Shown here piece after piece: positions 1 to 6,280 of a DNA stretch of 10,315 bases (position 1 is its first letter; each line of letters starts with the position of its first letter). Below the pieces are notes generated by a model. It did not search any database. It was not told the DNA's origin and saw nothing but the letters and a program-made list of their open reading frames with translations. The position numbers were made by a program, and so were the translations under genes. The stretch spans positions 1 to 10,315 of the forward strand of contig DBMM01000110.1 of assembly GCA_002298925.1 (NCBI GenBank), given 5' to 3'. Source of the DNA: Geobacter sp. UBA698. Its GTDB lineage: Bacteria; Desulfobacterota; Desulfuromonadia; Geobacterales; Pseudopelobacteraceae.

Positions 1-72
1 AATTATACGGGCCTGCTGGCTTACGGGCGCGTGTATGGGCTGCTTGGCTCGAGATTATTTCCGGAGACTGAA

Positions 73-534
73 ATGAACCCAATTGGAAAAAATACTGTTG
101 TTACCCTTGAGTATAAGGTTTCTGACCTGGACGGCGATTCTGTTGATTCTGGCGATCAACCACTCGAATATCTCCATGGCGGCTATGGCGACATATTCCC
201 GCGTATCGAGGCCGCGCTGGAGGGCAAGTTTGTCGGTGACAAGGTGACAGTGGCACTTCAGCCCGCTGAAGCTTTTGGTGAATATGATGCCGCTCTTGTC
301 AGGGTGGAATCTAAAGATATCTTTGATAAACCGGTTGAGGTCGGCATGGAGATGGAAGATGACCAAAGCGAAGACGGACCAATTTTCAGAGTTACCGACA
401 TTGCCGAAGACAAGGTCGTGCTGGACGGAAATCATCCACTCGCTGGTATGGTTTTGGTTTTTGAGTGCAATGTCAGAGCCGTTCGGCCAGCCACTGCTCA
501 AGAAATAAAATCAGGAACGAGTATGAACCAATGA
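73..534 (+). CDS. slyD: SlyD-type FKBP peptidyl-prolyl cis-trans isomerase
   Basis: A 153-residue FKBP-fold prolyl isomerase of the SlyD class, a cytoplasmic folding helper that combines isomerase and chaperone activity. Visible SlyD features are the FKBP strand and loop around residues 31-51 (LEYLHGGYGDIFPRIEAALE), the AFGEYD turn at 67-72, an inserted flap (IF) domain at about 75-125, and the DGNHPLAG return to the FKBP core at 118-125. The histidine/cysteine-rich metal-binding tail of E. coli SlyD is absent; the protein ends soon after the core. I chose ATG 73 because GGAG at 63-66 sits six bases upstream. The frame is also open to the left window edge (GTG at 31), but that part has no family match. 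Two other + frames from the window edge stop at 69-71 and 74-76, so the tail of an upstream gene may be present; I cannot tell which frame. The gene looks somewhat more AT-rich than hemE. Confidence 0.9.
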   Translation: MNPIGKNTVVTLEYKVSDLDGDSVDSGDQPLEYLHGGYGDIFPRIEAALEGKFVGDKVTVALQPAEAFGEYDAALVRVESKDIFDKPVEVGMEMEDDQSEDGPIFRVTDIAEDKVVLDGNHPLAGMVLVFECNVRAVRPATAQEIKSGTSMNQ

Positions 535-640
535 AGCTAGCGACGTTCAAAGTGTGACCGGCATATGTTTTTTGGGACACATGTACTTCTAAAATTGATA
601 GATTTCAAAATCCGAATTTTGCTTATTACCGGATTTACAC

Positions 641-669
641 AAGGGGGCAGCCAGGGCGGTTGCCCCCTT
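641..669 (+). other. Strong GC-rich hairpin between slyD and the S4 gene
   Basis: AAGGGGGCA (641-649) pairs perfectly with TGCCCCCTT (661-669). A G-T and two C-G pairs extend the stem to about 12 bp around a five-base loop. No T tract follows; the next bases contain the palindrome TGCAGCTGCA (675-684). It may be a terminator for slyD that works without a U tract, or a structured leader of the S4 gene that starts 36 bases downstream. The rest of 535-704 shows only AT-rich sequence with no convincing promoter. Confidence 0.6.
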
Positions 670-704
670 GATATTGCAGCTGCAGACATCTTCGGGGGAA
701 CAGC

Positions 705-920
705 ATGATAACATTTGAAATAGAGACGGAGTACATCAAGCTGGACAGCCTGCTCAAGGCTGTCAATATCGTCGGTTCCGGTGGTGAGGCCAAGCTGGTG
801 ATAGCCGACGGGCTTGTCAGGGTAAATGATGAGCTGGAGCTGCGCCGCGGCCGCAAACTGTACCCCGGCGACAGGGTCTGCCTGGACGGGCATGAGTTTC
901 TGGTCAAACAGGCGGAATGA
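705..920 (+). CDS. Small S4-domain RNA-binding protein (YbcJ-like)
   Basis: A 71-residue protein that is essentially one S4 RNA-binding domain. The alpha-L core is visible: IKLDSLLKAVNIVGSGGEAK (11-30), the IADGLVRVN strand-turn (33-41) and the KLYPGDRVCLDGHEFLV end (51-67). In the family, this G-x-V-x-V-N and P-G-D arrangement binds structured RNA such as rRNA. Length and layout match the stand-alone YbcJ-type proteins, which are thought to bind rRNA, though their exact role is poorly known. A GGGGGA ribosome site at 694-699 lies six bases before the ATG. A structured hairpin lies upstream and a second GC-rich hairpin follows the stop, so the gene may be its own transcription unit. Confidence 0.85.
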   Translation: MITFEIETEYIKLDSLLKAVNIVGSGGEAKLVIADGLVRVNDELELRRGRKLYPGDRVCLDGHEFLVKQAE

Positions 921-925
921 TTCAG

Positions 926-957
926 GCCCGCCGGATTGCCCGGCGCTGGAGGCGGGC
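926..957 (+). terminator. GC-rich hairpin after the S4 gene, possible terminator
   Basis: GCCCGCC (926-932) pairs with GGCGGGC (951-957), six bases after the S4 stop codon. The 18-base loop can also pair internally through CCGG segments. No T run follows, so intrinsic termination would be weak. Its position between the S4 stop and the hemE promoter makes a 3' end plausible. Confidence 0.4.
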
Positions 958-977
958 TGTGCCGTACCTCAAATACA

Positions 978-1007
978 TTGACTTTTTCGGGTGTATGGAA
1001 CTACAAT
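978..1007 (+). promoter_or_regulatory. Sigma70-like promoter for hemE
   Basis: TTGACT (978-983, five of six consensus bases) is followed after 18 bases by TACAAT (1002-1007, five of six). Transcription would start near 1014 and leave a 5' leader of about 106 bases before the hemE ATG. That leader holds a hairpin, CGCGTTT (1033-1039) with AAACGCG (1053-1059). Confidence 0.65.
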
Positions 1008-1119
1008 TTCGATCTTTTCTGCTGCCATACATCGCGTTTGTCAAACCACATTAAACGCGGAAACGTTGCGCAATTTCCCAGTGAATAGTGCCAACCGTTG
1101 CCGCATCCGGGAGATCGAC

Positions 1120-2142
1120 ATGAATACACGTTTTCTTGATGCCTGTTGGGGGAAGCCGGTAGACCGAACGCCGGTATGGCTGATGCGCCAGGCCGGACGC
1201 TACCTGCCCGAATATATGGCCGTGCGCTCCAAGTGCACCTTCCTGGAGTTGTGCAAGACGCCCGAGCTGGCTGCCGAGGTAACCATTCAGCCGGTGGATA
1301 TCCTGGGAGTGGATGCCGCCATCATGTTCTCCGACATTCTTACTCCGGTCGAACCGATGGGGATGAAGCTCGACTTTGTGCCGGGTCCGGTTTTTGAGAA
1401 GCCGATCCGCACCATGGCCGATGTCGAGGCGCTGCGGATTCCCGAGATGGAGCAAGATGTCCCCTATGTACTGGAAACCATAAAAATCCTGCGCCGTGAG
1501 CTGGCTTCCAAGGTGCCGTTGATCGGTTTCGGTGGTGCCCCCTTTACGCTGGCCTGCTACATGGTCGAAGGGAAAGGCTCCAAGGATTTTGCCCAGATCA
1601 AGCGCATGATGTATGCAGCACCCGAGATCTATGCCGCCCTGATGGAAAAGATCACGATGATGAGCATGGAATACCTGAACGCCCAAATCAAGGCCGGAGC
1701 CCAGTGCATCCAGATCTTCGACACCTGGGGCGGTATCCTCTCGCCGGCCGATTACGAGCGCTACGTGCTACCCTACACAACCAAGCTGATCAACGGCCTG
1801 AACCGGATGGAGACCCCGGTGATCCACTTCGTCAAGGGTGCCGGCACCATGCTGGACACCGTCAAGAAAGCCGGCGGCGATGTGATGGGACTGGACTGGC
1901 ATGCCGATCTGGGAGCGGCCCGCGATGTACTGGGGCCCAAAATGGCCGTGCAGGGCAACCTCGATCCGACCGTGCTGTTTGCCACCAAAGAGATCATCGA
2001 GCGTGAGGTCAAGCGGGTGCTGGACGAAAATGCCGGCCGTCCGGGACACATCTTCAACCTGGGGCACGGTATCCTGCCGACCGTACCGCCGGAAAATGCG
2101 ATTTACATGGTCGAGTGCGTGCATCGGCTGTCACAAAAATAG
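1120..2142 (+). CDS. hemE: Uroporphyrinogen decarboxylase
   Basis: HemE removes four carboxyl groups from the acetate side chains of uroporphyrinogen III to give coproporphyrinogen III, a cytoplasmic step of haem synthesis. The protein is 340 residues, normal for bacteria. Both family signatures are present: PVWLMRQAGRYLPEY at 18-32 and GFGGAPFTLACYMVEG at 136-151. Catalytic or binding residues can be placed by comparison with the human enzyme: Arg23 and Arg27 (carboxylate binding), Asp72 in MFSDILTP (pyrrole nitrogen binding), Tyr147, and His316 in NLGHGILP. The frame is open 43 codons further upstream to 991, but ATG 1120 has GGGAG at 1109-1113 six bases away and matches the family N-terminus. 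A sigma70-like promoter lies upstream at 978-1007. The small VOC and cupin genes follow in the same direction after a long hairpin. Confidence 0.98.
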   Translation: MNTRFLDACWGKPVDRTPVWLMRQAGRYLPEYMAVRSKCTFLELCKTPELAAEVTIQPVDILGVDAAIMFSDILTPVEPMGMKLDFVPGPVFEKPIRTMADVEALRIPEMEQDVPYVLETIKILRRELASKVPLIGFGGAPFTLACYMVEGKGSKDFAQIKRMMYAAPEIYAALMEKITMMSMEYLNAQIKAGAQCIQIFDTWGGILSPADYERYVLPYTTKLINGLNRMETPVIHFVKGAGTMLDTVKKAGGDVMGLDWHADLGAARDVLGPKMAVQGNLDPTVLFATKEIIEREVKRVLDENAGRPGHIFNLGHGILPTVPPENAIYMVECVHRLSQK

Positions 2143-2155
2143 GGATGAGTAACAA

Positions 2156-2205
2156 GGGACCAGGGACGGATAAAAGCTTTTTCCGGTTCCTGGTCCCCGG
2201 TCCCC
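2156..2205 (+). repeat. Long GGGACC-type inverted repeat between hemE and the VOC gene
   Basis: GGGACCAGG (2156-2164) pairs with CCTGGTCCC (2189-2197). Further pairing inside the arm (CGGA with TCCG) and a central AAAAGCTTTT palindrome (2172-2181) extend it. Each arm also carries a second, imperfect GGGAC/GTCCCC unit, so the element looks like a short GGGACC minisatellite folded back on itself. No T tract follows, and the ribosome site of the next gene begins directly after it. It could be a dispersed intergenic repeat or an mRNA-end or processing structure. Confidence 0.6.
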
Positions 2206-2217
2206 AAAGGAATGTAC

Positions 2218-2571
2218 ATGTCTGTTTCAATGAAGAATATCGTCATATTCGTCACCGACCTGGATCAGGCCAAGAAGTTCTACGCCGATCTGCTCGGCCT
2301 GCCGGTGGCCGGACAGACCGAGATGCTGATTGAATTTCTGCCCGGTACATCCACCACCCTGGGGGTGGCCCTGGCTCTGCAGGATGAGGCCCGCAAACTG
2401 GTGGGACGGCATACCGGCATCACCCTCAAGGTTGAAAAGATCGATGACGTCTGCGCTGCCTTGAAGGCCGGCGGTGCGCGCTTTGTCGAACCGCTGGAGT
2501 CCAGCCCCTGGGGCCGCATGGCGGTGGTGGCCGATTTTGACGGCAATCAGCTGGCACTGGTGGACCGCTAG
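2218..2571 (+). CDS. VOC-superfamily (glyoxalase/bleomycin-resistance fold) protein
   Basis: A 117-residue single-domain VOC protein built from two beta-alpha-beta-beta-beta units. Typical family landmarks are KNIVIFVTDLDQAKKFYADLLGLPV at the start (6-30), the second unit beginning GITLKVEKIDDVCAALKAGG (67-86), and the closing WGRMAVVADFDGNQLALVD (98-116). Metal-dependent glyoxalases and dioxygenases of this fold usually have His or Gln in the first strand and Glu in the final GNxxEL; here the Glu position is Ala113 and the first strand has no His. The protein may therefore bind a ligand rather than act as a classic metal enzyme. Substrate unknown. Start: AGGA (2208-2211) lies six bases before ATG 2218, a better spacing than ATG 2212, which abuts it. 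The stop codon touches the ATG of the cupin gene, so the two are probably co-translated. Confidence 0.85.
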   Translation: MSVSMKNIVIFVTDLDQAKKFYADLLGLPVAGQTEMLIEFLPGTSTTLGVALALQDEARKLVGRHTGITLKVEKIDDVCAALKAGGARFVEPLESSPWGRMAVVADFDGNQLALVDR

Positions 2572-3039
2572 ATGAAGGTCGTCACCACCGAGTTGCTGTG
2601 TCAGGTTACGGAGGAGGCCCGTCGTTCTCCGCGCCTGCGCAAGAACCACAACATCCACCCTGCGGATGAATCCCGCTGCCATCGTCTGCTGAACGCCATC
2701 GAGCCCGGTTCCTATATCCGCCCCCACCGGCACCTGGACCCTGAAAAGGATGAAGCTTTCATCCTGATGAGCGGGCGCCTGGGCATCATTATCTTTGGCG
2801 ATGACGGCAGCGTGGCGGAACAGGTCGAGCTATCCCGCGGCAACGGCAACCTGGCCGCTGACATTCCCCACGGCGTCTATCACACCGCGCTCAGCCTCGA
2901 ATCGGGCACGGTTTTCTATGAAACCAAGGCCGGCCCCTATCTGGCGCTGACTGACGCTGAGAAAGCTGCTTGGGCCCCCAATGACGAAGATGAGGCAGCT
3001 GCGGAGTACCTGGAACAGCTGCGCGCTCTGTTTGCGTAG
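2572..3039 (+). CDS. WbuC-like cupin-fold metalloprotein
   Basis: A 155-residue protein resembling the WbuC family of cupin-fold metalloproteins, known from O-antigen clusters and from scattered genomic sites; its biochemical role is not established. A cupin core is clear: PHRH at 51-54 and Glu61 in KDEAF give the first metal motif, followed by MSGRLGIIIFGDDG (66-79). The second motif region, IPHGVYH (98-104), supplies His100 and His104. The N-terminal RKNHNIH...RCHRLLNAI segment (23-43) is also typical of the family. Its ATG follows the VOC stop with no gap (TAGATG at 2569-2574), which implies translational coupling. No O-antigen genes are visible nearby, so a role in polysaccharide synthesis is not supported by the context. 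Confidence 0.8.
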   Translation: MKVVTTELLCQVTEEARRSPRLRKNHNIHPADESRCHRLLNAIEPGSYIRPHRHLDPEKDEAFILMSGRLGIIIFGDDGSVAEQVELSRGNGNLAADIPHGVYHTALSLESGTVFYETKAGPYLALTDAEKAAWAPNDEDEAAAEYLEQLRALFA

Positions 3040-3058
3040 GATTGCGGAGGCGATTCCC

Positions 3059-3739
3059 TTGAAAAGCTGTGCAGCAGGACGACCGGGGTTGTCGGAGAAG
3101 GCCGGGCTGTTCAGGCGGCAGGCAGTGCTGGTTATTGTCATGCTCCTGCTGCTGGCGCCGATTCTGATGCTGCCCGCTTTCGCTGCAACGACACCGCCCA
3201 GGATGCGGCCCTATGCCGGCATCGGCGTTCTGGTGCTGGCAATAGGGTCCGGCACTGAAGATGAGCAGCCGGAACCGTTTCGTCTCTACCAAGAGCCGGC
3301 CATAGCGCGCATTGGTGATCTGAAGGTAAGCGGCGTGCCGCCCTATGAATGGATTTTCGGGGTGAACAGCCAAACAGTGCCGCTGATCGTGACGGCCCGC
3401 AAAGGTAACTGGCTGCGGGTGAACTATGACGACGCCGGGCGGGAAGCCTGGCTCAGCCAGGGACGACGGGGCGCATTCCAGCCCTGGGACCTGTTTCTCA
3501 AGAGGCAGAGCGCCCATCTGCTGCCGGGGCTGCAGAAAAAGTTTTACGGTCTGTTCCAGCAGCCGGGCACGGGGACGTTGGCAACGCTGACGCCCAAACA
3601 GTTCTTCAGAGTGCTCAGGCTGGATAATGATTGGGCCATGGTGGTGCTGGACCAGAGCACCCTGGGGTGGCTGCGCTGGCGTGATGAGGACGGCCGCCTG
3701 CTGCTTGGTCTGGAACGGACAGTTTCAAATCAGAAATAA
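3059..3739 (+). CDS. Secreted protein with two SH3-like repeats
   Basis: I do not recognise a named family. I place the start at TTG 3059 because GGAGG (3046-3050) lies eight bases upstream. In the same frame an ATG at 2981 would overlap the cupin gene by 59 bases and has no ribosome site. The 226-residue product then has a standard signal peptide: Arg-rich start (LFRRQ), a hydrophobic stretch at about 22-42 and a cleavage site after PAFA. The mature part seems to hold two SH3-like beta units. One is at about 72-134 (LYQEPAIARIGDL ... GNWLRVNYDDAGREAWLS). The other is at about 162-208 (LFQQPGTGTLATL ... NDWAMVVLDQSTLGWLRW). Each ends in W-L, as bacterial SH3 domains that bind cell-wall material often do. 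The likely location is the periplasm. It lies 19 bases after the cupin stop, so it is probably in the same operon. Confidence 0.75.
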   Translation: MKSCAAGRPGLSEKAGLFRRQAVLVIVMLLLLAPILMLPAFAATTPPRMRPYAGIGVLVLAIGSGTEDEQPEPFRLYQEPAIARIGDLKVSGVPPYEWIFGVNSQTVPLIVTARKGNWLRVNYDDAGREAWLSQGRRGAFQPWDLFLKRQSAHLLPGLQKKFYGLFQQPGTGTLATLTPKQFFRVLRLDNDWAMVVLDQSTLGWLRWRDEDGRLLLGLERTVSNQK

Positions 3740-3750
3740 GAGCATATACT
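3723..3750 (+). promoter_or_regulatory. Possible promoter for the aminotransferase gene
   Basis: TATACT (3745-3750) is a good -10 box just after the SH3-protein stop codon. The -35 candidate 16 bases upstream, TTTCAA (3723-3728), is poor and lies inside the preceding gene. This would give a leader of about 35 bases. Read-through from the upstream operon is the alternative. Confidence 0.35.
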
Positions 3751-3792
3751 ATTAAGTACGGCGTAACCATATTTGCAGAGAAAGGTACAACA

Positions 3793-5097
3793 ATGAGAAC
3801 CGAGTTGGTGCGCCCCGGAACCGGGGAGTTGACGTACGAGATCAGGAATATCGTCAACGTGGCTGAGAAGCTGCAGAAACACGGTGTCAGGATCAACTGG
3901 GAAAATATCGGCGACCCGATTGTCAAGGGAGAGATGATCCCGGCTTGGATGAAGGAAATCGTGGCCAAAGCGGTCATGGATGACCATACCTGGGGCTACT
4001 GTCATACCCGCGGTGTGCTGGAAACCCGTGAATTCATCTGTGAAACCACCAACAGCCGCGGCGGGGCCCAGATCACTCCCGACGATATCATCTTCTTCAA
4101 CGGCCTGGGCGACGCCATTGCCAAGATTTACGGCTGTCTGCGGGCCGAGGCGCGCGTGCTGATGCCGTCACCCTCCTATACCACCCACACCCTGGGTGAG
4201 ATCGGTCACGCCCATGCGGCTCCGGCCCTGTTCCGGCTCAAGCCCGAGGATAACTGGGCTCCCGATCTGGAGGACCTGCGCAATCACATCAAGTACAACC
4301 CCAATATCTGCGCCATCATGATCATCAATCCGGACAATCCCACCGGCATGGTCTACACCGAGCAGACCCTGCGAGAGATCGTGGCCATTGCCCGCGAGAA
4401 CGACCTGTTCATCATTGCCGACGAGGTCTACATCAACATCGTCTACAACGGCGAGAAAACGGTCCACATCAGTGACGTGATCGGCGACGTACCGGCCATC
4501 TCCCTGAAAGGGATCTCCAAGGAATTCCCCTGGCCCGGTTCGCGCTGCGGCTGGATCGAGGTCTACAACGGCCATAAGGACGAGCAGTTCCGCAAGTACA
4601 TCAACCTGATCCTGACCGGCAAGATGAACGAGGTCTGCTCCACCACGCTGCCCCAGACCGTGATCCCGGCCATCGTCCGCCATCCGGAATATGCGACCTA
4701 CCTGGCCGAACGGATCGCCAGCTACGAGAAGATGAGCAACATCACCTTTGATTTCCTCAGCCAGGTGCCGGCCCTGCAGGTCAACCGCACCAACGGCGCC
4801 TTCTACATGGCGGTGGCCTTTAAGGATGGTCTGCTGAACAACCGCCAGGCGCTGCCGATTGCCAATGCCGAAGTCAAGGAACTGGTCAACGGCCTGGTCA
4901 ACCAGCCGGGCGTGTCCCCGGACAAGCGCTTCGTCTACCACATCCTGGCCGCCACCGGCATCTGCGTGGTGCCGCTCTCCTCATTCTCCACTCCGCTGCA
5001 GGGCTTCCGCGTGACCCTGCTGGAGAAGAACGAGGACGAGTGCCGCCGCATCTACAGCACCCTGGCCGAGAAGATCGGGGAGTATCTCAACTCCTGA
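3793..5097 (+). CDS. PLP-dependent class I/II aminotransferase
   Basis: A 434-residue fold-type I aminotransferase that uses pyridoxal phosphate to move an amino group between an amino acid and a 2-oxo acid in the cytoplasm. Key positions are visible: the NPDNPTG motif at 179-185, Asp210 in IIADEVY (pairs with the PLP ring nitrogen), the Schiff-base Lys243 in KGISKEF, Arg251 in PGSRCGW (phosphate), and Arg406 in GFRVTLL (substrate carboxylate). The layout resembles alanine/aspartate aminotransferases of the AlaA/AspC group, but it is longer than AspC (about 400) and I cannot assign a substrate. GAGAAAGG at 3778-3785 lies seven bases before the ATG. A strong terminator follows 24 bases after the stop, so this is the last gene of its transcript. 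Codon use is strongly biased to C/G third positions, suggesting high expression. Confidence 0.93.
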   Translation: MRTELVRPGTGELTYEIRNIVNVAEKLQKHGVRINWENIGDPIVKGEMIPAWMKEIVAKAVMDDHTWGYCHTRGVLETREFICETTNSRGGAQITPDDIIFFNGLGDAIAKIYGCLRAEARVLMPSPSYTTHTLGEIGHAHAAPALFRLKPEDNWAPDLEDLRNHIKYNPNICAIMIINPDNPTGMVYTEQTLREIVAIARENDLFIIADEVYINIVYNGEKTVHISDVIGDVPAISLKGISKEFPWPGSRCGWIEVYNGHKDEQFRKYINLILTGKMNEVCSTTLPQTVIPAIVRHPEYATYLAERIASYEKMSNITFDFLSQVPALQVNRTNGAFYMAVAFKDGLLNNRQALPIANAEVKELVNGLVNQPGVSPDKRFVYHILAATGICVVPLSSFSTPLQGFRVTLLEKNEDECRRIYSTLAEKIGEYLNS

Positions 5098-5121
5098 CAA
5101 TGCAGGTATAGCGATGGTTAC

Positions 5122-5161
5122 AGCGGGGAAGGGTTCATGAACCTTTCCCCGCTTTTTTTTT
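5122..5161 (+). terminator. Rho-independent terminator of the aminotransferase transcript
   Basis: AGCGGGGAAGGGTTC (5122-5136) pairs with GAACCTTTCCCCGCT (5139-5153) with one G-T wobble. The tight CATG loop is followed by nine T residues (5153-5161). It separates the + strand block from the convergent srkA gene. The - strand sequence has no T tract on the other side, so it should act in one direction only. Confidence 0.95.
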
Positions 5162-5233
5162 GAATTGGATCGATCGGCTCTGCCGGAACTGTCAGGTGCG
5201 GGTGTTTGGAGTTCGGCTGGCAGCGGGGTATAT

Positions 5234-6220
5234 TCAGGAGAGCTCCAGGGGCGGCTCCGCCAGCGCGGCCAGCTGCTCGCGCAGTTCGAGGATCTGCTCG
5301 CCCCAGTAGCGCACGGTGTTGAACCAGGGGAAGGTGAGCGGGAAGACCGGATCCTCCCAGCGGCGGGCCAGCCAGGCGCTGTAGTGAAGCATGCGCAGGG
5401 CGCGCAGAACCTCGATCAGGCGCAGCTCGGCCGGATCGAAGTCGCAGAACTCGCTGTAACCCTCCAGCAGCGCCTCCAGTTGGGCGATTTGCCGGGAACG
5501 CTCGCCGGAGAGCATCATCCAGAGGTCCTGAACGGCCGGGGCCATGCGCGCATCGTCGAAATCCACGAAATGGGGGGCATTGTCCCGCCAGAGGATGTTG
5601 CCGCTGTGACAGTCACCATGTACCCGGATGAAGCGCACTAGCCCTGCTGCCGAGAGAATCCCGTCAATTGCCGCCAGCAGCTGTCCGGTAACCGCCGTGT
5701 AGCTCTCGCGGTATTCGGCCGGAATGAAGCTTTCACGGATCAGGGCGACACTTTCGTGCCCGAAGCTGAGGCTGTCCAGCGTCGGCCGGTGCCGGAACGG
5801 CTTGACCGCTCCGGCCTGGTGGATACGTCCCAGCATGCGGCCGAGGATCAGCAGGTTGTCCAGATTGTCGAATTCCGGGGCATGTCCTCCCTGTTGCGGG
5901 TAGAGGGCAAATCTGAAATGGTGGTAATGGAAGAGGCTCTCTCCCCCAGCGTTGCGCCAGGGAGCCACCACCGGCAGCTCATGGCCGGCCAGTTCGATGC
6001 TGAAGTCATGCTCCTCGATGATCTGTTTGTCGCTCCAGCGGCCGGGGCGGTAGAACTTGGCGATCAGCGGCCTGGCATCCTCGATGCCCACCTGATAGAC
6101 ACGGTTCTCATAACTGTTAAGGGCAAGGTTGCGGCAATCGCAGCGGAAACCCTGGCTCTCGACGGCGTCCATGATGAAGTCAGGGGTGAGTATGTGGAAG
6201 GGGTGTTTGCTGGTTGGCAT
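5234..6220 (-). CDS. srkA: Stress-response serine/threonine kinase SrkA (YihE/RdoA family)
   Basis: A 328-residue protein, the same length as E. coli SrkA (YihE), a cytoplasmic Ser/Thr kinase with an aminoglycoside-phosphotransferase-like fold that protects cells from stress-induced death. Landmarks: the glycine-loop equivalent LNSYENRVYQV (34-44), Lys55 in LIAKFYRPGRW (ATP), the catalytic loop VHGDCHSGNILW (200-211) with Asp203 and Asn208, and the metal-binding FVDFDD (218-223) with Asp220. The PFPLTFPWFNTVRYW segment near the C-terminus is also typical. An AAAAGGA ribosome site lies seven bases before the ATG. It starts 60 bases after the dbpA stop on the same strand, so the two are likely one operon joining an rRNA helicase and a stress kinase. 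No - strand terminator is visible beyond its stop; the convergent aminotransferase terminator lies there. Confidence 0.95.
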   Translation of the reverse strand: MPTSKHPFHILTPDFIMDAVESQGFRCDCRNLALNSYENRVYQVGIEDARPLIAKFYRPGRWSDKQIIEEHDFSIELAGHELPVVAPWRNAGGESLFHYHHFRFALYPQQGGHAPEFDNLDNLLILGRMLGRIHQAGAVKPFRHRPTLDSLSFGHESVALIRESFIPAEYRESYTAVTGQLLAAIDGILSAAGLVRFIRVHGDCHSGNILWRDNAPHFVDFDDARMAPAVQDLWMMLSGERSRQIAQLEALLEGYSEFCDFDPAELRLIEVLRALRMLHYSAWLARRWEDPVFPLTFPWFNTVRYWGEQILELREQLAALAEPPLELS

Positions 6221-6280
6221 GGCATTATCCTTTTCGCGGCTCGTCTTCCGGAACGGGTCGTCCTTGATTTAGCCGCTATG

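Noticed and set aside
31..72. N-terminal extension of the FKBP gene to GTG 31
   Set aside because: No ribosome site for it, and the family N-terminus begins at ATG 73, which has GGAG at the right distance.
2115..2333. 72-codon + frame bridging hemE and the VOC gene
   Set aside because: It translates the fold-back repeat and overlaps both real genes in another frame.
4168..4941. 257-codon - strand frame
   Set aside because: Shadow of the aminotransferase; rich in Val, Asp and Gly as expected from antisense reading of a GC-biased gene.
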